DNA from: Candidatus Odyssella sp.
Lineage (GTDB): Bacteria; Pseudomonadota; Alphaproteobacteria; Bin65
Direction of reading: 5' to 3'
Assembly: GCA_016792765.1 (NCBI GenBank)
Contig: JAEULD010000220.1
Span: forward strand, 1-36,517
Length of the DNA stretch: 36,517 bases
Shown in pieces: positions 14,983 to 24,146 of the stretch. How positions within the stretch are numbered: position 1 is the stretch's first letter; the number at the start of each line of letters is the position of its first letter. The translations under genes and the position numbers were made by a program. The notes beneath the pieces were generated by a model. That model had not been told where the DNA came from, did no database searches, and saw only the letters and a program-made list of their open reading frames with translations.

Positions 14983-16137
14983 TCAGGCGGCGCCGTGCGC
15001 GCGCAGCGTCGGAATCACCTTGTCCGCCGGAACGTCGTGGGCGACGAAGGCTTGGCCGATGCCGCGCGCGAGGATGAAGGTGAGCGTTCCGGCCCGCGCC
15101 TTCTTGTCGCTCCGCATGTGCTCGACGAGCCGCTCGGCCGGCCAGGCCCGGGCCGCCAGCGTGTTCGCGCGCAAGGAGGTGGGCAGGCCCGCCGCGGCGA
15201 AATGCCGGCGCACGCGATCCGCCGCGACCGGGCTGCACAGGCCGAGCGAAGCCGAAAGGTCGAACGCCATCACGGTGCCGAGCGCCACCGCCTCGCCGTG
15301 GCGCAGCTCGTCGCCGAAGCCGCATTCCGCCTCGAGCGCGTGGCCGAACGTGTGGCCGAGATTGAGCAGCGCGCGCCGCCCGGCTTCGCGCTCGTCCTCG
15401 GCCACGATCGCCGCCTTGGCCCGGCAGCTGTGGGCGATGGCGCCCGTGCGCTCGGCGCCGGCGCCGCCGACGACGGCCGCCCACGCGCCTTCGAGCCAGG
15501 CGAAGAACGCCTCGTCCGCGATGAGTCCGTATTTCGCCACCTCCGCATAGCCCGCGAGCAGGTCGCGGCGCGGCAGCGTGTCGAGCAGCGCGGTATCGGC
15601 GATGACGGCGCGCGGCTGGTGGAACGCGCCGACGAGATTCTTGCCCTGCCTCGTGTCGATCGCCGTCTTGCCGCCCACCGAGCTGTCGACCTGCGCAAGC
15701 AGCGTCGTCGGCATCTGCACGTAGTCGAGTCCGCGCAACAGGACGGCGGCCGCGAATCCGGCCAGATCGCCGATCACGCCACCGCCGAACGCCACGATCA
15801 CGTCGCCGCGGTCGACGCGTTTCTCGAGCAGGGCCTCGCAAAGCGATTCCAGCATCGCGAAGCTCTTCGTCGCTTCGCCGGGGGGCAGCACCACGGTCTC
15901 GCGCGCGAGGCCGGCGCGATCGAGCGCCTCCGCCAGCCGCATGCCGTGCAGCCGCTGGACGGTCTCGTCGGTGACGACCAGCACGCGGCGCAGTTTCGGA
16001 TGGCTGCGGCGCAGCGCCGCGGCGTCGCCGAGCGCGCCGGCGCCGATGACGATGTCGTAGCCGCGGTCGCCGAGTTCGACGCGCACGCGCGCGGCGCCGT
16101 CCCGGCTCGCGAAATCGGCGGCGGGCGCCGCGCTCAT
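14983..16137 (-). CDS. aroB: 3-dehydroquinate synthase
   Basis: This 384-aa protein has the NAD loop GGGVIGDLAGF (118-128), the active-site DSSVGGKT (151-158), AEVAKYGLI (198-206) and the zinc-ligand motif GHTFGHALE. It converts DAHP to 3-dehydroquinate, the second step of the shikimate pathway. The ATG at 16137 overlaps the aroK TGA as ATGA, so the two are translationally coupled. The first 15 residues are outside the conserved fold, so a shorter start is possible, but the overlap favours this one. Confidence 0.97.
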   Translation of the reverse strand: MSAAPAADFASRDGAARVRVELGDRGYDIVIGAGALGDAAALRRSHPKLRRVLVVTDETVQRLHGMRLAEALDRAGLARETVVLPPGEATKSFAMLESLCEALLEKRVDRGDVIVAFGGGVIGDLAGFAAAVLLRGLDYVQMPTTLLAQVDSSVGGKTAIDTRQGKNLVGAFHQPRAVIADTALLDTLPRRDLLAGYAEVAKYGLIADEAFFAWLEGAWAAVVGGAGAERTGAIAHSCRAKAAIVAEDEREAGRRALLNLGHTFGHALEAECGFGDELRHGEAVALGTVMAFDLSASLGLCSPVAADRVRRHFAAAGLPTSLRANTLAARAWPAERLVEHMRSDKKARAGTLTFILARGIGQAFVAHDVPADKVIPTLRAHGAA

Positions 16138-16706
16138 GGCCGGCGCTCCGCGGCGCGACCGCGAAACGCCGCCAGCGCCTCGATCACGCGCTCGACCGTG
16201 GCTGCGGCCGGCGCATGGCCGGTTTCCACCGTGATGTCGGCTTCGGCATAGACCGGGTCGCGCAGCGCGATGAGGCGCGCGAGTATCTCGCGCGGATCGC
16301 CGTTCTTCAGCAGCGGACGGTGGCCGCGCCGCGAGACGCGCTCGACGAGCGTGTCGAGATCGGCCTTGAGCCACACGGTGATCGCGCGCTCCTTGATGCG
16401 CGCGCGCGTCTCGGGATCCATGAACGCGCCGCCGCCGGTGGCCAGCACGCCGGCAGGCGCTTCGAGCAGGCGCGCGATCACGCGCCGCTCGCCGTCGCGG
16501 AACGCCGCTTCGCCGTGCTTGTCGAAGATCTCGGCGATCGTGGCGCCGGCGGCGCGCTCGATTTCGGCGTCGGCATCGACGAACGCAACGCCGAGGCGCT
16601 GCGCGAGCCGGCGGCCGATCGCCGATTTTCCCGCACCCATCATGCCCACCATCACGATCGGGCGATTCCGCTCCTCTGCGCTCGGGGACGGATTCGGCGC
16701 GCTCAT
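16134..16706 (-). CDS. aroK: Shikimate kinase
   Basis: This 190-aa P-loop kinase has Walker A GMMGAGKS (21-28), the shikimate-binding FVDADAEIE, FRDGER, LATGGGAF and the lid Arg region RRGHRPLL. It phosphorylates shikimate at the 3-OH with ATP. ATG 16706 (MSAPNPSPSA) gives a normal length. An in-frame ATG at 16760 would add 18 poorly conserved residues. The gene overlaps aroB by four bases. It is divergent from the exported unknown protein across 155 bases in which I found no convincing promoter. Confidence 0.95.
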   Translation of the reverse strand: MSAPNPSPSAEERNRPIVMVGMMGAGKSAIGRRLAQRLGVAFVDADAEIERAAGATIAEIFDKHGEAAFRDGERRVIARLLEAPAGVLATGGGAFMDPETRARIKERAITVWLKADLDTLVERVSRRGHRPLLKNGDPREILARLIALRDPVYAEADITVETGHAPAAATVERVIEALAAFRGRAAERRP

Positions 16707-16861
16707 CGCATCTCGTGCGAACGCCCGCGCAATTCCGGCCTCGCGCCGCATTGTCGCCATACTGTTGGAATTAGCATCGCCGCCATCTGGGGGGCCGGTT
16801 TTCGAAGCTCGTGTTCGGGCTTCGAGCGCCGGCCTTTGCTTCAAGGGGTCTGCCCTAGAAC

Positions 16862-18628
16862 ATGCGGCTTCCGGCGAAAAATGCAACCGCACCGGTGATG
16901 GCGTTCGTGCTTGCCGTGACCGGCGCCGCCGGCGCCGGGGCGCAGGGCATCAAGGAGCAGCCGGACGTGCCGGCGCGCCGCGTTGCCGCGCCCGATCCGG
17001 ATACGGCCGCGAAATCCGCGCCGCTCGCGCGCGACGCCGAGCGCAGCGTCGCCGGACCGGATGCGACCGCGCCCACAGCCGCCGCGCCCGGCAGCCGCCT
17101 CGCCGGCGACGGCGGAATCGGCGGCGCCTACTGGCGCGGCACGCCGTTCGCGCTGGTCGCGGAAACGCTGCCGCGGCTGCCGATCCGAATCGTCTCGCCG
17201 GCGCTGCGCGCGCTCACGCTCGAAGTTCTGACCGCGCCGGCGGAAGCGCGCGGCGGCTGGATGGCGGCGCGCCTCGCCGCGCTGCGGGCGGAGCGGCTCT
17301 ACGCGATGGGCCAGCTCGAAGCCGCCGAGGCGGCCTTCCGCGCCGCAAATCTCGAAAAGGGCGATCCCGGGCGCGCGCCGGCGGAAGTCGAAACCAGGCT
17401 CCTGCTGCGCGGACCGCGCGCCGCGTGCGCCGCCGTCGCCGCGCATTTGGCGGCGCGGCGTACGCTCTATCTCGAGCGCGCCGGCATCGCCTGCCTCGCG
17501 ATGGCCGGCGAGCATGCCGAGGCCGCGGCCCGGCTCGGCCATCTGCGCGAGCGCGGCTTGGACGTGAGCGACCTGTTCGGCGGCCTCGTCATCGCGCAGC
17601 AGCCCGAGCTGGCGCGCCCGATCGCGCGGCTCGCCGGTGCCGATGCGTGGTCGGTGCGCCTGCTGGCCGAAACCGCCTTGCCCTGGCCCGAAGACGCGGC
17701 GCGCCTCGGCGCGCCGGCGCTGCTGCGCGCCATCGCGCTCAGCGCGAACGGGCCGCTGGCCGTGCGCATCGGCGCGGCGGAACGCGCGTTTCTGCTCGGC
17801 GCGATGGGCCGCGCCGAACTGACCGCGCTCTACGGCGCCATGCGCTTCAGCGGGGAGGCACTGGGCCAAGCCGGCCGGCAACGGCCGGGCGCCTATTCGC
17901 CCGCCAAGCGCGCGCTGCTGTTTCAGGCCGCGTCGCTTGCCGCCGACGCGCCGGCCCGCATCGCAATCTTGGCGAAGTGGTGGCAAATCGCCCGGGCGGA
18001 ACATTCGGAATTGCTGGCCGCGCTCGTCACGGCGCCGCTGGTCCACGACCTCGCTCCGGGCGCGGATTGGGGCGAGAACGCGATGGCGATTTCCCGCGTA
18101 CTATTCCAGGCGGGCGAACTGGAGCGCGCTCTCGAATGGTACGCACGGCTCCAGGGGTCTGCGCTCGCCGATACGGAAGGCTACATGCAGCTGAGCGCGA
18201 TCGCGCGACTGGCAGACTCGTCCGGCAGGGCCGGCCCGGCGCCCGACGCCGGGGCCTGGACCGCGTATCAGCGCGGCCAGGTTCACGGCGCGCGGCGCAT
18301 CGCGCTGCTGCACGCGCTTGCCGACGGCCTCGCCGCGCGCCGCGAAAGCGCCGCCTCAGACAAGAACGCCGTGCTCGGGCAAAGCCTGGGCGCAGGCGCA
18401 CGCAGCGTCGACCGTCCGCTCGCCGATTGGCGGGAAATCCGGGCGGCCGCCGCGGCAGGACGACAGGGGGAAGCCATTCTGCAGATGCTGACGGTACTCG
18501 GCCACGACGGCGTCGCCCGCGCGGAGCCGCTCGCACTCGGTGCGGCGGTCGGCGTGCTGGCCACGCTCGGTCGCGGCGCGGAGGCCCGCCGGCTCGCCGT
18601 CGAAGCCGCACTCGCCAACGGATTTTGA
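16862..18628 (+). CDS. Exported hypothetical protein, 588 aa, helical-repeat-like
   Basis: The N-terminus is a signal peptide (VMAFVLAVTGAAGAGAQ, likely cut after residue 27). A Pro/Ala-rich stretch follows to about 90, then a long alpha-helical, Ala/Leu/Arg-rich body. Phrases such as AERLYAMGQLEAAEAAFRAA and ISRVLFQAGELERALEWYARL look like degenerate TPR-type helix pairs. No catalytic motif is visible. It is divergent from aroK and ends 8 bases before xerD, a context I associate with alphaproteobacteria. A periplasmic or envelope role is likely but unproven. Confidence 0.75.
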   Translation: MRLPAKNATAPVMAFVLAVTGAAGAGAQGIKEQPDVPARRVAAPDPDTAAKSAPLARDAERSVAGPDATAPTAAAPGSRLAGDGGIGGAYWRGTPFALVAETLPRLPIRIVSPALRALTLEVLTAPAEARGGWMAARLAALRAERLYAMGQLEAAEAAFRAANLEKGDPGRAPAEVETRLLLRGPRAACAAVAAHLAARRTLYLERAGIACLAMAGEHAEAAARLGHLRERGLDVSDLFGGLVIAQQPELARPIARLAGADAWSVRLLAETALPWPEDAARLGAPALLRAIALSANGPLAVRIGAAERAFLLGAMGRAELTALYGAMRFSGEALGQAGRQRPGAYSPAKRALLFQAASLAADAPARIAILAKWWQIARAEHSELLAALVTAPLVHDLAPGADWGENAMAISRVLFQAGELERALEWYARLQGSALADTEGYMQLSAIARLADSSGRAGPAPDAGAWTAYQRGQVHGARRIALLHALADGLAARRESAASDKNAVLGQSLGAGARSVDRPLADWREIRAAAAAGRQGEAILQMLTVLGHDGVARAEPLALGAAVGVLATLGRGAEARRLAVEAALANGF

Positions 18629-18636
18629 GTACCCCC

Positions 18637-19572
18637 ATGCCCCGACCTGCCCTCGCGCTCCGCATCACGCCGCGCATCGAAGCGTTCCTCGAAATGCTCG
18701 TCGCCGAACGCGGCGCCGCGCGCAATACGATCGACTCCTACCGGCGCGACCTCGCCGACGTGGAGAGCTTCCTCGCGCGCCGCGATCGCGGCATCGAGGC
18801 GGCGTCGACGGCCGATCTTCGCGATTACCTGGCCGCGCTCAACGCCGGCGGCGCCACGGCCTCGACCGCCGCGCGCCGGCTGTCCGCGATGCGCCAGTTC
18901 TTCCGCTTCCTCTATTCCGAGGGCGTGCGCGGCGACGACCCGACGACGACGATCGAATCCCCGCGCCGCGGCCGGCCGCTGCCGAAGCTGCTGAGCGAGG
19001 ACGAGGTCTCGCAGCTTCTCGCCAGGGCGCGCGCCAAGCGCGGGCCGGAAGGCCTGCGCCTCACCGCGCTGCTCGAGACGCTCTACGCGACCGGCATGCG
19101 CGTTTCCGAGCTGGTCAGCCTGCCGCTGTCGGCCGTCGCGCGGGATCCGCGCTACATCCTCGTGCGCGGCAAGGGCGGCAAGGAGCGGCTCGTGCCGCTC
19201 AGCGAACCGGCGCGCGAGTCGCTCAACGGCTACAAGTCGGTGCGCGGCCAGTTCTGCCGCAACGGCGTCGAATCGCCCTACCTGTTCCCGTCGCGCGGCG
19301 GCAGCGGATATCTGACGCGCCACCGCTTCGCGCAGCTCCTGAAGCAGCTGTCCATCGAGGCCGGAATCGCCCCGGCCAAGGTCTCGCCGCACGTGCTGCG
19401 GCACGCCTTCGCCACCCATCTCCTCAACCGCGGCGCCGATCTCCGCAGCGTGCAGCAGATGCTCGGCCATGCCGACATCGCGACGACGCAGATCTACACC
19501 CACGTTCTCGACGAGCGGCTGAAGTCGCTGGTCGAGACGCATCATCCGCTCGCGCGCGCGCGCCGGCGCTAG
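18637..19572 (+). CDS. xerD: Tyrosine recombinase XerD
   Basis: This 311-aa protein has an N-terminal SAM-like DNA-binding domain (about 12-100) and a catalytic domain holding the full set Arg155 (ATGMRVSEL), Lys179 (RGKGGKERLVPL), His252 and Arg255 (HVLRHAFATH), His278 (MLGHADIATTQIYTH) and Tyr287. With XerC it resolves chromosome dimers at dif. ATG 18637 lies 8 bases after the preceding stop and matches family length. The same frame stays open far upstream only because of GC-rich composition. Its conserved-block position points to the housekeeping enzyme, not an integrase. Confidence 0.93.
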   Translation: MPRPALALRITPRIEAFLEMLVAERGAARNTIDSYRRDLADVESFLARRDRGIEAASTADLRDYLAALNAGGATASTAARRLSAMRQFFRFLYSEGVRGDDPTTTIESPRRGRPLPKLLSEDEVSQLLARARAKRGPEGLRLTALLETLYATGMRVSELVSLPLSAVARDPRYILVRGKGGKERLVPLSEPARESLNGYKSVRGQFCRNGVESPYLFPSRGGSGYLTRHRFAQLLKQLSIEAGIAPAKVSPHVLRHAFATHLLNRGADLRSVQQMLGHADIATTQIYTHVLDERLKSLVETHHPLARARRR

Positions 19573-19691
19573 AGCGGCGGCGCCGGCCCGAGTCTCGCGC
19601 CGCGGCCGAGGCGCTGGCCCTTTCGGAGACACTCGCCTAATCTCCGGCGCTGCCACTGCAGCTCCACGGAAAGCGCGCGAACGTCTCCCGC

Positions 19692-21455
19692 ATGTGCGGC
19701 ATCGCCGGACTGATCATGAAGAACGGGCGCGCGCCGCCGCTGGCCGCGCTCGAGGCGATGCAGCGCGCGCTCGCGCATCGCGGCCCCGAAAGCGCGGGCT
19801 CCTACGTCAAGGGATCGGTCGGTTTCGTCCAGACGCGGCTCGCGATCATCGACGTGGCCGGCGGCGATCATCCGCTCTACGGCCCCGGCGGCAGCGCGCT
19901 GGTCGGCAACGGCGAGATCTACAATTTCGTCGAGCTGCGCGCGGAGCAGGCGGGCCGCGTCAACTACCGCACCAACTCCGATTTCGAGCCGACGCTCGGC
20001 ATGCTCGAGTCCGACGGCCTCGAAGCGCTCGGACGGCTGCGCGGCATGTATGCGCTGGCGCTGCATCGGCCGTGGAAGGACGACGTGCTGCTCGCGCGCG
20101 ATCCGTTCGGCATCAAGCCGCTCTACCGGCTGGAAACCGACAGCCTCTTCGCCTTCGCCTCCGAGCCGCAGGCCTTCTTCGCGGCCGGGCTCGCGAAGCC
20201 GGCGCTCGATCCGCTTCGGCGCGACGAGTTCCTCGAGCTGCAATACGCGAACACGGCCGATACGGTGTTCGCCGGCGTCCGCCGCCTGCTGCCCGGCGAG
20301 GGCGTGCGCGTCGTGGGCGGCGCGGTGGTAGAGACGCGCCGCGTCGACGCTTTGCCGCCGGCGAACGGCGCGGCGCCGGGCACGGTCGATGAGACGGTCG
20401 CAGCGTTCGACCGCGTCTTCGAGAACGCGGTGCTCGTGCATCAGCGCTCCGACGTGCCTTACGGCATGTTCCTCTCGGGCGGCGTCGATTCGGCGGCGGT
20501 GCTGGCGATGATGGCGCGGCTCAACGAGCGGCCGGTGCTGGCGTTCACCTGCGGCTTCGCCGGAACCGGCGCCGCCGACGAGCGCGCGCAGGCCGCCGCC
20601 GTCGCCAAGGCTTGCGGCGCCGAGCATGTCAGCATCGAGTTCGGCGCCGGCGACTTCTGGCGCCTGCTGCCCGAGATCGCGGGCGCGTTCGACGATCCGA
20701 CGGCCGACTACGCGATCCTGCCCACCTACAAGCTCGGCGCCGAAGCGAAGAAGCGCGTCAAGGTCGTGCTGTCCGGCGAGGGCGGCGACGAATTGTTCGC
20801 GGGCTACGGGCGCTATCGCTACCTGATGCGCCCGTGGTGGCGCTTCGGCCGCGCGCCGCGCATCAAGGGCATGTTCGACCGGCTCGGCATCCTGCGCGAC
20901 CAGGGGCGCGACTGGGCCGCCGCCGCCGAGGCGGTCGCCGCGGCCGAGCGCGGCAACGGCCGCACGAAGCTGCAGTCGGCGCAGGCGGCCGACGTGCGCG
21001 GCTGGCTGCCGCACGACCTGCTGCTGAAGCTCGACCGCGCGCTGATGGCCCACGCCGTCGAAGGCCGCACGCCGTTCCTCGATCCCGAGGTGGCGCGCTT
21101 CGCGTTCCCGCTGCCCGACGGGCTCAAGGTGGCCGAGGATCGCGGCAAATGGATCCTGCGCCGGTGGCTCGCCAAGCACTGCCCGGCGGCCGACGCGATG
21201 GGCCGGAAGCACGGCTTCACCGTGCCCGTCGGCGAATGGATCGCGGAGGAGGGCGCCCGCATCGGCCCGCTGGTCGCGAAGCAGGCCTGCATCCGCGAGG
21301 TGGCCCGCCCCGAGGCGGTCGAGCAATTGTTCAAGGACGGCGCGCGCAAGCACCCGCGCCCGGCGTTCACGCTGCTGTTCTACGCGCTGTGGCACCGCCG
21401 GCACGTCGAGGGCGTGCGCGCCGAGGGCGACGCGTTCGAAGCGCTGGCGGCCTGA
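19692..21455 (+). CDS. asnB: Asparagine synthetase (glutamine-hydrolysing), AsnB type
   Basis: This 587-aa protein has the N-terminal Cys2 nucleophile (MCGIAG) of a class II glutamine amidotransferase. Arg49, GNGEIYN (72-78) and the NSD region (about 95-97) line the glutamine site. The synthetase domain follows with the pyrophosphatase motif SGGVDS (262-267) and LSGEGGDELFAGYGRY. It uses glutamine, aspartate and ATP, or a related amide acceptor. Some relatives act in exopolysaccharide or natural-product clusters, but no such genes are nearby. The Shine-Dalgarno is weak. The Cys at position 2 fixes the start. Confidence 0.93.
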   Translation: MCGIAGLIMKNGRAPPLAALEAMQRALAHRGPESAGSYVKGSVGFVQTRLAIIDVAGGDHPLYGPGGSALVGNGEIYNFVELRAEQAGRVNYRTNSDFEPTLGMLESDGLEALGRLRGMYALALHRPWKDDVLLARDPFGIKPLYRLETDSLFAFASEPQAFFAAGLAKPALDPLRRDEFLELQYANTADTVFAGVRRLLPGEGVRVVGGAVVETRRVDALPPANGAAPGTVDETVAAFDRVFENAVLVHQRSDVPYGMFLSGGVDSAAVLAMMARLNERPVLAFTCGFAGTGAADERAQAAAVAKACGAEHVSIEFGAGDFWRLLPEIAGAFDDPTADYAILPTYKLGAEAKKRVKVVLSGEGGDELFAGYGRYRYLMRPWWRFGRAPRIKGMFDRLGILRDQGRDWAAAAEAVAAAERGNGRTKLQSAQAADVRGWLPHDLLLKLDRALMAHAVEGRTPFLDPEVARFAFPLPDGLKVAEDRGKWILRRWLAKHCPAADAMGRKHGFTVPVGEWIAEEGARIGPLVAKQACIREVARPEAVEQLFKDGARKHPRPAFTLLFYALWHRRHVEGVRAEGDAFEALAA

Positions 21456-21528
21456 GCGCAATTTGCGCCTTTGCATTCGGCGCCGAATCGACTAGCTCTG
21501 CGGCCTGTCCCGATCGCGGCATGATCTC

Positions 21529-22527
21529 ATGAGCTTCAAGCCCATCACCCCCGCGCCGGCGCGGCTCCAGCGCAGCGAGCTTTCGGTGCCGGGCTCGAGC
21601 CCGAAATTCTTCGAGAAGGCGGCCAAGGGCGACGCCGACGTCGTGTTCCTCGACCTCGAGGACGCCGTTGCCCCCGAAAAGAAAGCGGAGGCCCGCAAGA
21701 ACATCATCCAGGCGATCGGCGACGTCGACTGGGGCGACAAGACGCTGTCGGTCCGCATCAACGGCCTCGACACGCACTACATGTATCGCGACGTGGTCGA
21801 CCTGCTCGAGAACTGCTCCGAGCGGCTCGATCTCATCATGATCCCCAAGGTCGGCACCGCGTCCGACGTCTACGCCGTCGACATGCTCGTCTCGCAGATC
21901 GAGCGCGCGAAGGGCCGGAAGAAGCGCATCGGCTTCGAGCTCATCATCGAGACCGCGCTCGGCATGCAGAACATCCACGAGATCGCCGCGGCCAGCCCGC
22001 GCAACGAGAGCCTGCATTTCGGCGTGGCCGATTTCGCCGCCTCGACGCGGGCCAAGATCACGTCGATCGGCGGGCCGAACCCCAATTACGGCGTGCTCAC
22101 CGACCCCGAGGGCCCTGAGAAGAAGCGCGACTTCCACTGGGGCGACATGTGGCACTACGCGATCGAGCGGATGATCGTCGCCGCGCGCGCGAACGGCCTC
22201 CGCCCGATCGACGGCCCGTTCGGCGACTACTCCGATCCCGACGGCTTCAAGGCCCATGCCTGGCGCGCGAGCGTGCTCGGCTGCGAAGGCAAGTGGGCGA
22301 TCCATCCTTCGCAGATCGCGCTGGCCAACGAGATCAACAACCCGCCGCCGGCCGAGGTGGAGAAGGCGCGGCGCATTCTCGTGGCGATGAAGGCCGGCGA
22401 GGCGGCCGGGCAGGGCGCCGTGGCGCTCGACGGCAAGCTCATCGACTACGCCTCGATCCGCCAGGCGCAGCACCTCGTGCAGCTGGCCGATACGCTGGCG
22501 GCGCGCGCCGCGGCGCGGGCGGGCTGA
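21529..22527 (+). CDS. mcl: L-malyl-CoA/beta-methylmalyl-CoA lyase-type (CitE-like) enzyme
   Basis: This 332-aa HpcH/HpaI TIM-barrel protein has the N-terminal lead RLQRSELSVPGSSP, the metal and CoA-site segments LDLEDAVAP (41-49), Arg76 (SVRINGLDTHYMYRD), Glu141 (IIETALGM) and Asp168 (GVADFAAST), and the C-terminal GKWAIHPSQIALANE. These match malyl-CoA lyases of the serine cycle and ethylmalonyl-CoA pathway more than citrate lyase beta subunits. The reaction would be reversible cleavage of malyl-CoA to acetyl-CoA and glyoxylate. It sits between asnB and accA with short gaps. The Shine-Dalgarno is not obvious. Confidence 0.85.
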   Translation: MSFKPITPAPARLQRSELSVPGSSPKFFEKAAKGDADVVFLDLEDAVAPEKKAEARKNIIQAIGDVDWGDKTLSVRINGLDTHYMYRDVVDLLENCSERLDLIMIPKVGTASDVYAVDMLVSQIERAKGRKKRIGFELIIETALGMQNIHEIAAASPRNESLHFGVADFAASTRAKITSIGGPNPNYGVLTDPEGPEKKRDFHWGDMWHYAIERMIVAARANGLRPIDGPFGDYSDPDGFKAHAWRASVLGCEGKWAIHPSQIALANEINNPPPAEVEKARRILVAMKAGEAAGQGAVALDGKLIDYASIRQAQHLVQLADTLAARAAARAG

Positions 22528-22550
22528 GCCGGCCGCGGGGCACCGTTTCT

Positions 22551-22560
22551 TAGGGAATTC
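22551..22560. promoter_or_regulatory. Palindrome upstream of accA
   Basis: GGGAATTCCC is a perfect 10-bp palindrome inside the wider near-symmetric TTAGGGAATTCCCCATAA, 58 bases before the accA ATG. It lies in an AT-richer island between GC-rich flanks. It could be an operator or part of the promoter. I have no matched regulator. Confidence 0.35.
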
Positions 22561-22617
22561 CCCATAAGGATCGGCCGCCGGCGACTCTTCGCGCCGCCGG
22601 GCGGGGTGTGTTATTAG

Positions 22618-23580
22618 ATGTGGATGCCCACCTTCCTCGACTTCGAAAAGCCGATCGCCGAGCTCGAAGGCAAGATCGAAGAGCTGCGCCACCTCTCGGA
22701 TGGCGGCGGCCTCAACATCGCCGACGAGGTTCTGCGCCTGCAGGACAAGGTCGAACGCCTGCTCAAGACGACCTATGCCAAGCTCACGCCGTGGCAGAAG
22801 GTGCAGGTCGCGCGCCATCCGGAGCGGCCGCACGCGGTCGACTATCTCGACGCGCTGTTCACCGACTACCAGCCGCTGGCGGGCGACCGCGGCTATGCCG
22901 AGGACGCGGCCGTGGTGGGCGGGCTCGCGCGCTTCCGCGGGCGTTCGCTCGTCGTCATGGGCACCGAGAAGGGCCACGATACCGAGAGCCGCCTGCGGCA
23001 CAATTTCGGCATGGCGCGGCCCGAGGGCTACCGGAAGGCGCAGCGCTTCATGCGCCTCGCCGAGCGCTTCAAGCTGCCGCTGGTGACGCTCGTCGACACC
23101 TCGGGCGCGTTTCCCGGCAAGGACGCCGAGGAGCGCGGCCAGGCCGAAGCGATCGCGCGCTCGATCGAAACCTGCCTCGACCTCAAGACGCCGCTGGTCA
23201 GCATCGTGATCGGCGAGGGCGGCTCGGGCGGCGCCATCGCGCTCGCCGCCGCCAACACGGTGCTGATGCTCGAGCACGCGATCTATTCGGTGATTTCGCC
23301 CGAAGGCTGCGCCTCGATCCTCTGGCGCAGCGGCGATCAGGCGAAAGAGGCGGCCGAGGCCCTCAAGATCACGGCCCAGGACCTGCAGGCCCTCGGCGTC
23401 ATCGACCAGATCGTGCCGGAACCGCTCGGCGGCGCGCACCGCAACCGCGAGGCGATCTTCGCCTCGGTCGGCGATTGCCTCGACCGCGCGCTGCGCGATC
23501 TTGCACCGCTCGACGGGCCGACGCTGCGCCGCAAGCGGCGCGAGAAGTTCCTCGACATGGGCAAGATCGGCCTCTCCTGA
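22618..23580 (+). CDS. accA: Acetyl-CoA carboxylase carboxyltransferase alpha subunit
   Basis: This 320-aa AccA starts [17 protein letters not shown] and has the carboxyltransferase core: [44 protein letters not shown] and [11 protein letters not shown]. With AccD it transfers carboxyl from biotin to acetyl-CoA to make malonyl-CoA. ATG 22624 (MPTF) is an equally plausible start two codons later. A palindrome GGGAATTCCC lies at 22551-22560 upstream. In alphaproteobacteria accA usually follows xerD. Here asnB and mcl separate them. Confidence 0.96.
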   Translation: MWMPTFLDFEKPIAELEGKIEELRHLSDGGGLNIADEVLRLQDKVERLLKTTYAKLTPWQKVQVARHPERPHAVDYLDALFTDYQPLAGDRGYAEDAAVVGGLARFRGRSLVVMGTEKGHDTESRLRHNFGMARPEGYRKAQRFMRLAERFKLPLVTLVDTSGAFPGKDAEERGQAEAIARSIETCLDLKTPLVSIVIGEGGSGGAIALAAANTVLMLEHAIYSVISPEGCASILWRSGDQAKEAAEALKITAQDLQALGVIDQIVPEPLGGAHRNREAIFASVGDCLDRALRDLAPLDGPTLRRKRREKFLDMGKIGLS

Positions 23581-23593
23581 CGCACGGCCGCCG

Positions 23594-24139
23594 ATGCCGA
23601 ACGACGCGGGGCCGCTCTGGGTCTTCGCCTACGGCTCCCTGATGTGGGACCCGGGCTTCGCGTTCGATCAGTGCGCGCCGGCCGTGCTCAAGGGCTACCG
23701 GCGCGCGTTCTGCGTGCTCTCGAAGGCGCATCGCGGCACGCCGGAGCGGCCCGGCCTCGTGCTCGGGCTGGCGCCGGGCGGCACCTGCCGCGGCATCGTC
23801 TATCGCGTCAGCGGGGGCCGCGAGGCCGAGGCGCAGGCCTATCTCTTCGAGCGCGAGCGGCGGCGCTACGAGGTCTACCGCGAGGTCGTGCTGCGCGTGC
23901 GCCACAGGGGCGGCGCCGTCGCGGCGCAAACCTATGTCGCCGATCCGGCCGCCCGCGATTTCGTCGCGGACCTCGCGGAAGACGAGATCGCGCGCCGCAT
24001 ACTCGCCGCGCATGGCGAGCGTGGGCCCAACTTCGTCTATCTCGAGCGCACGATCGGGCAGCTGCGGACGCTCGAAATCCGCGAGCCGGGATTGGAGCGC
24101 ATCTACGCGATCGCGCTGGCGCTGCGCGGCGCGCGGTAG
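23594..24139 (+). CDS. ChaC-like gamma-glutamylcyclotransferase
   Basis: This 181-aa protein has the cyclotransferase entry motif FAYGSLMW (11-18), then GYRRAFCVLSKAHRGTPERPGLVLGL and the C-terminal GPNFVYLERTIGQLRTL. Together they resemble the ChaC branch, which degrades glutathione to 5-oxoproline and Cys-Gly. The acidic catalytic residue lies in the REAEAQAYLFERE region. ATG 23594 follows the accA stop by 13 bases, so they are probably co-transcribed. The gene converges on nrdJ with 7 bases between the stops. Confidence 0.88.
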   Translation: MPNDAGPLWVFAYGSLMWDPGFAFDQCAPAVLKGYRRAFCVLSKAHRGTPERPGLVLGLAPGGTCRGIVYRVSGGREAEAQAYLFERERRRYEVYREVVLRVRHRGGAVAAQTYVADPAARDFVADLAEDEIARRILAAHGERGPNFVYLERTIGQLRTLEIREPGLERIYAIALALRGAR

Positions 24140-24146
24140 CGGCCCC

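Noticed and set aside
13600..15077. Long plus-strand open frame opposite the corC-like gene
   Set aside because: It is rich in His/Arg/Gly/Ala typical of the antisense of GC-rich coding DNA and has no domain signature.
16270..18636. A 1100-codon open frame in frame with xerD, extending far upstream
   Set aside because: The upstream part is Arg/Ala/Gly-rich shadow of the exported 588-aa protein gene in another frame. XerD homology begins at 18637.
18637..19572. Integrase of a mobile element
   Set aside because: The tyrosine recombinase has XerD length and motifs and the conserved xerD-accA region context. No att repeats or element genes are nearby.
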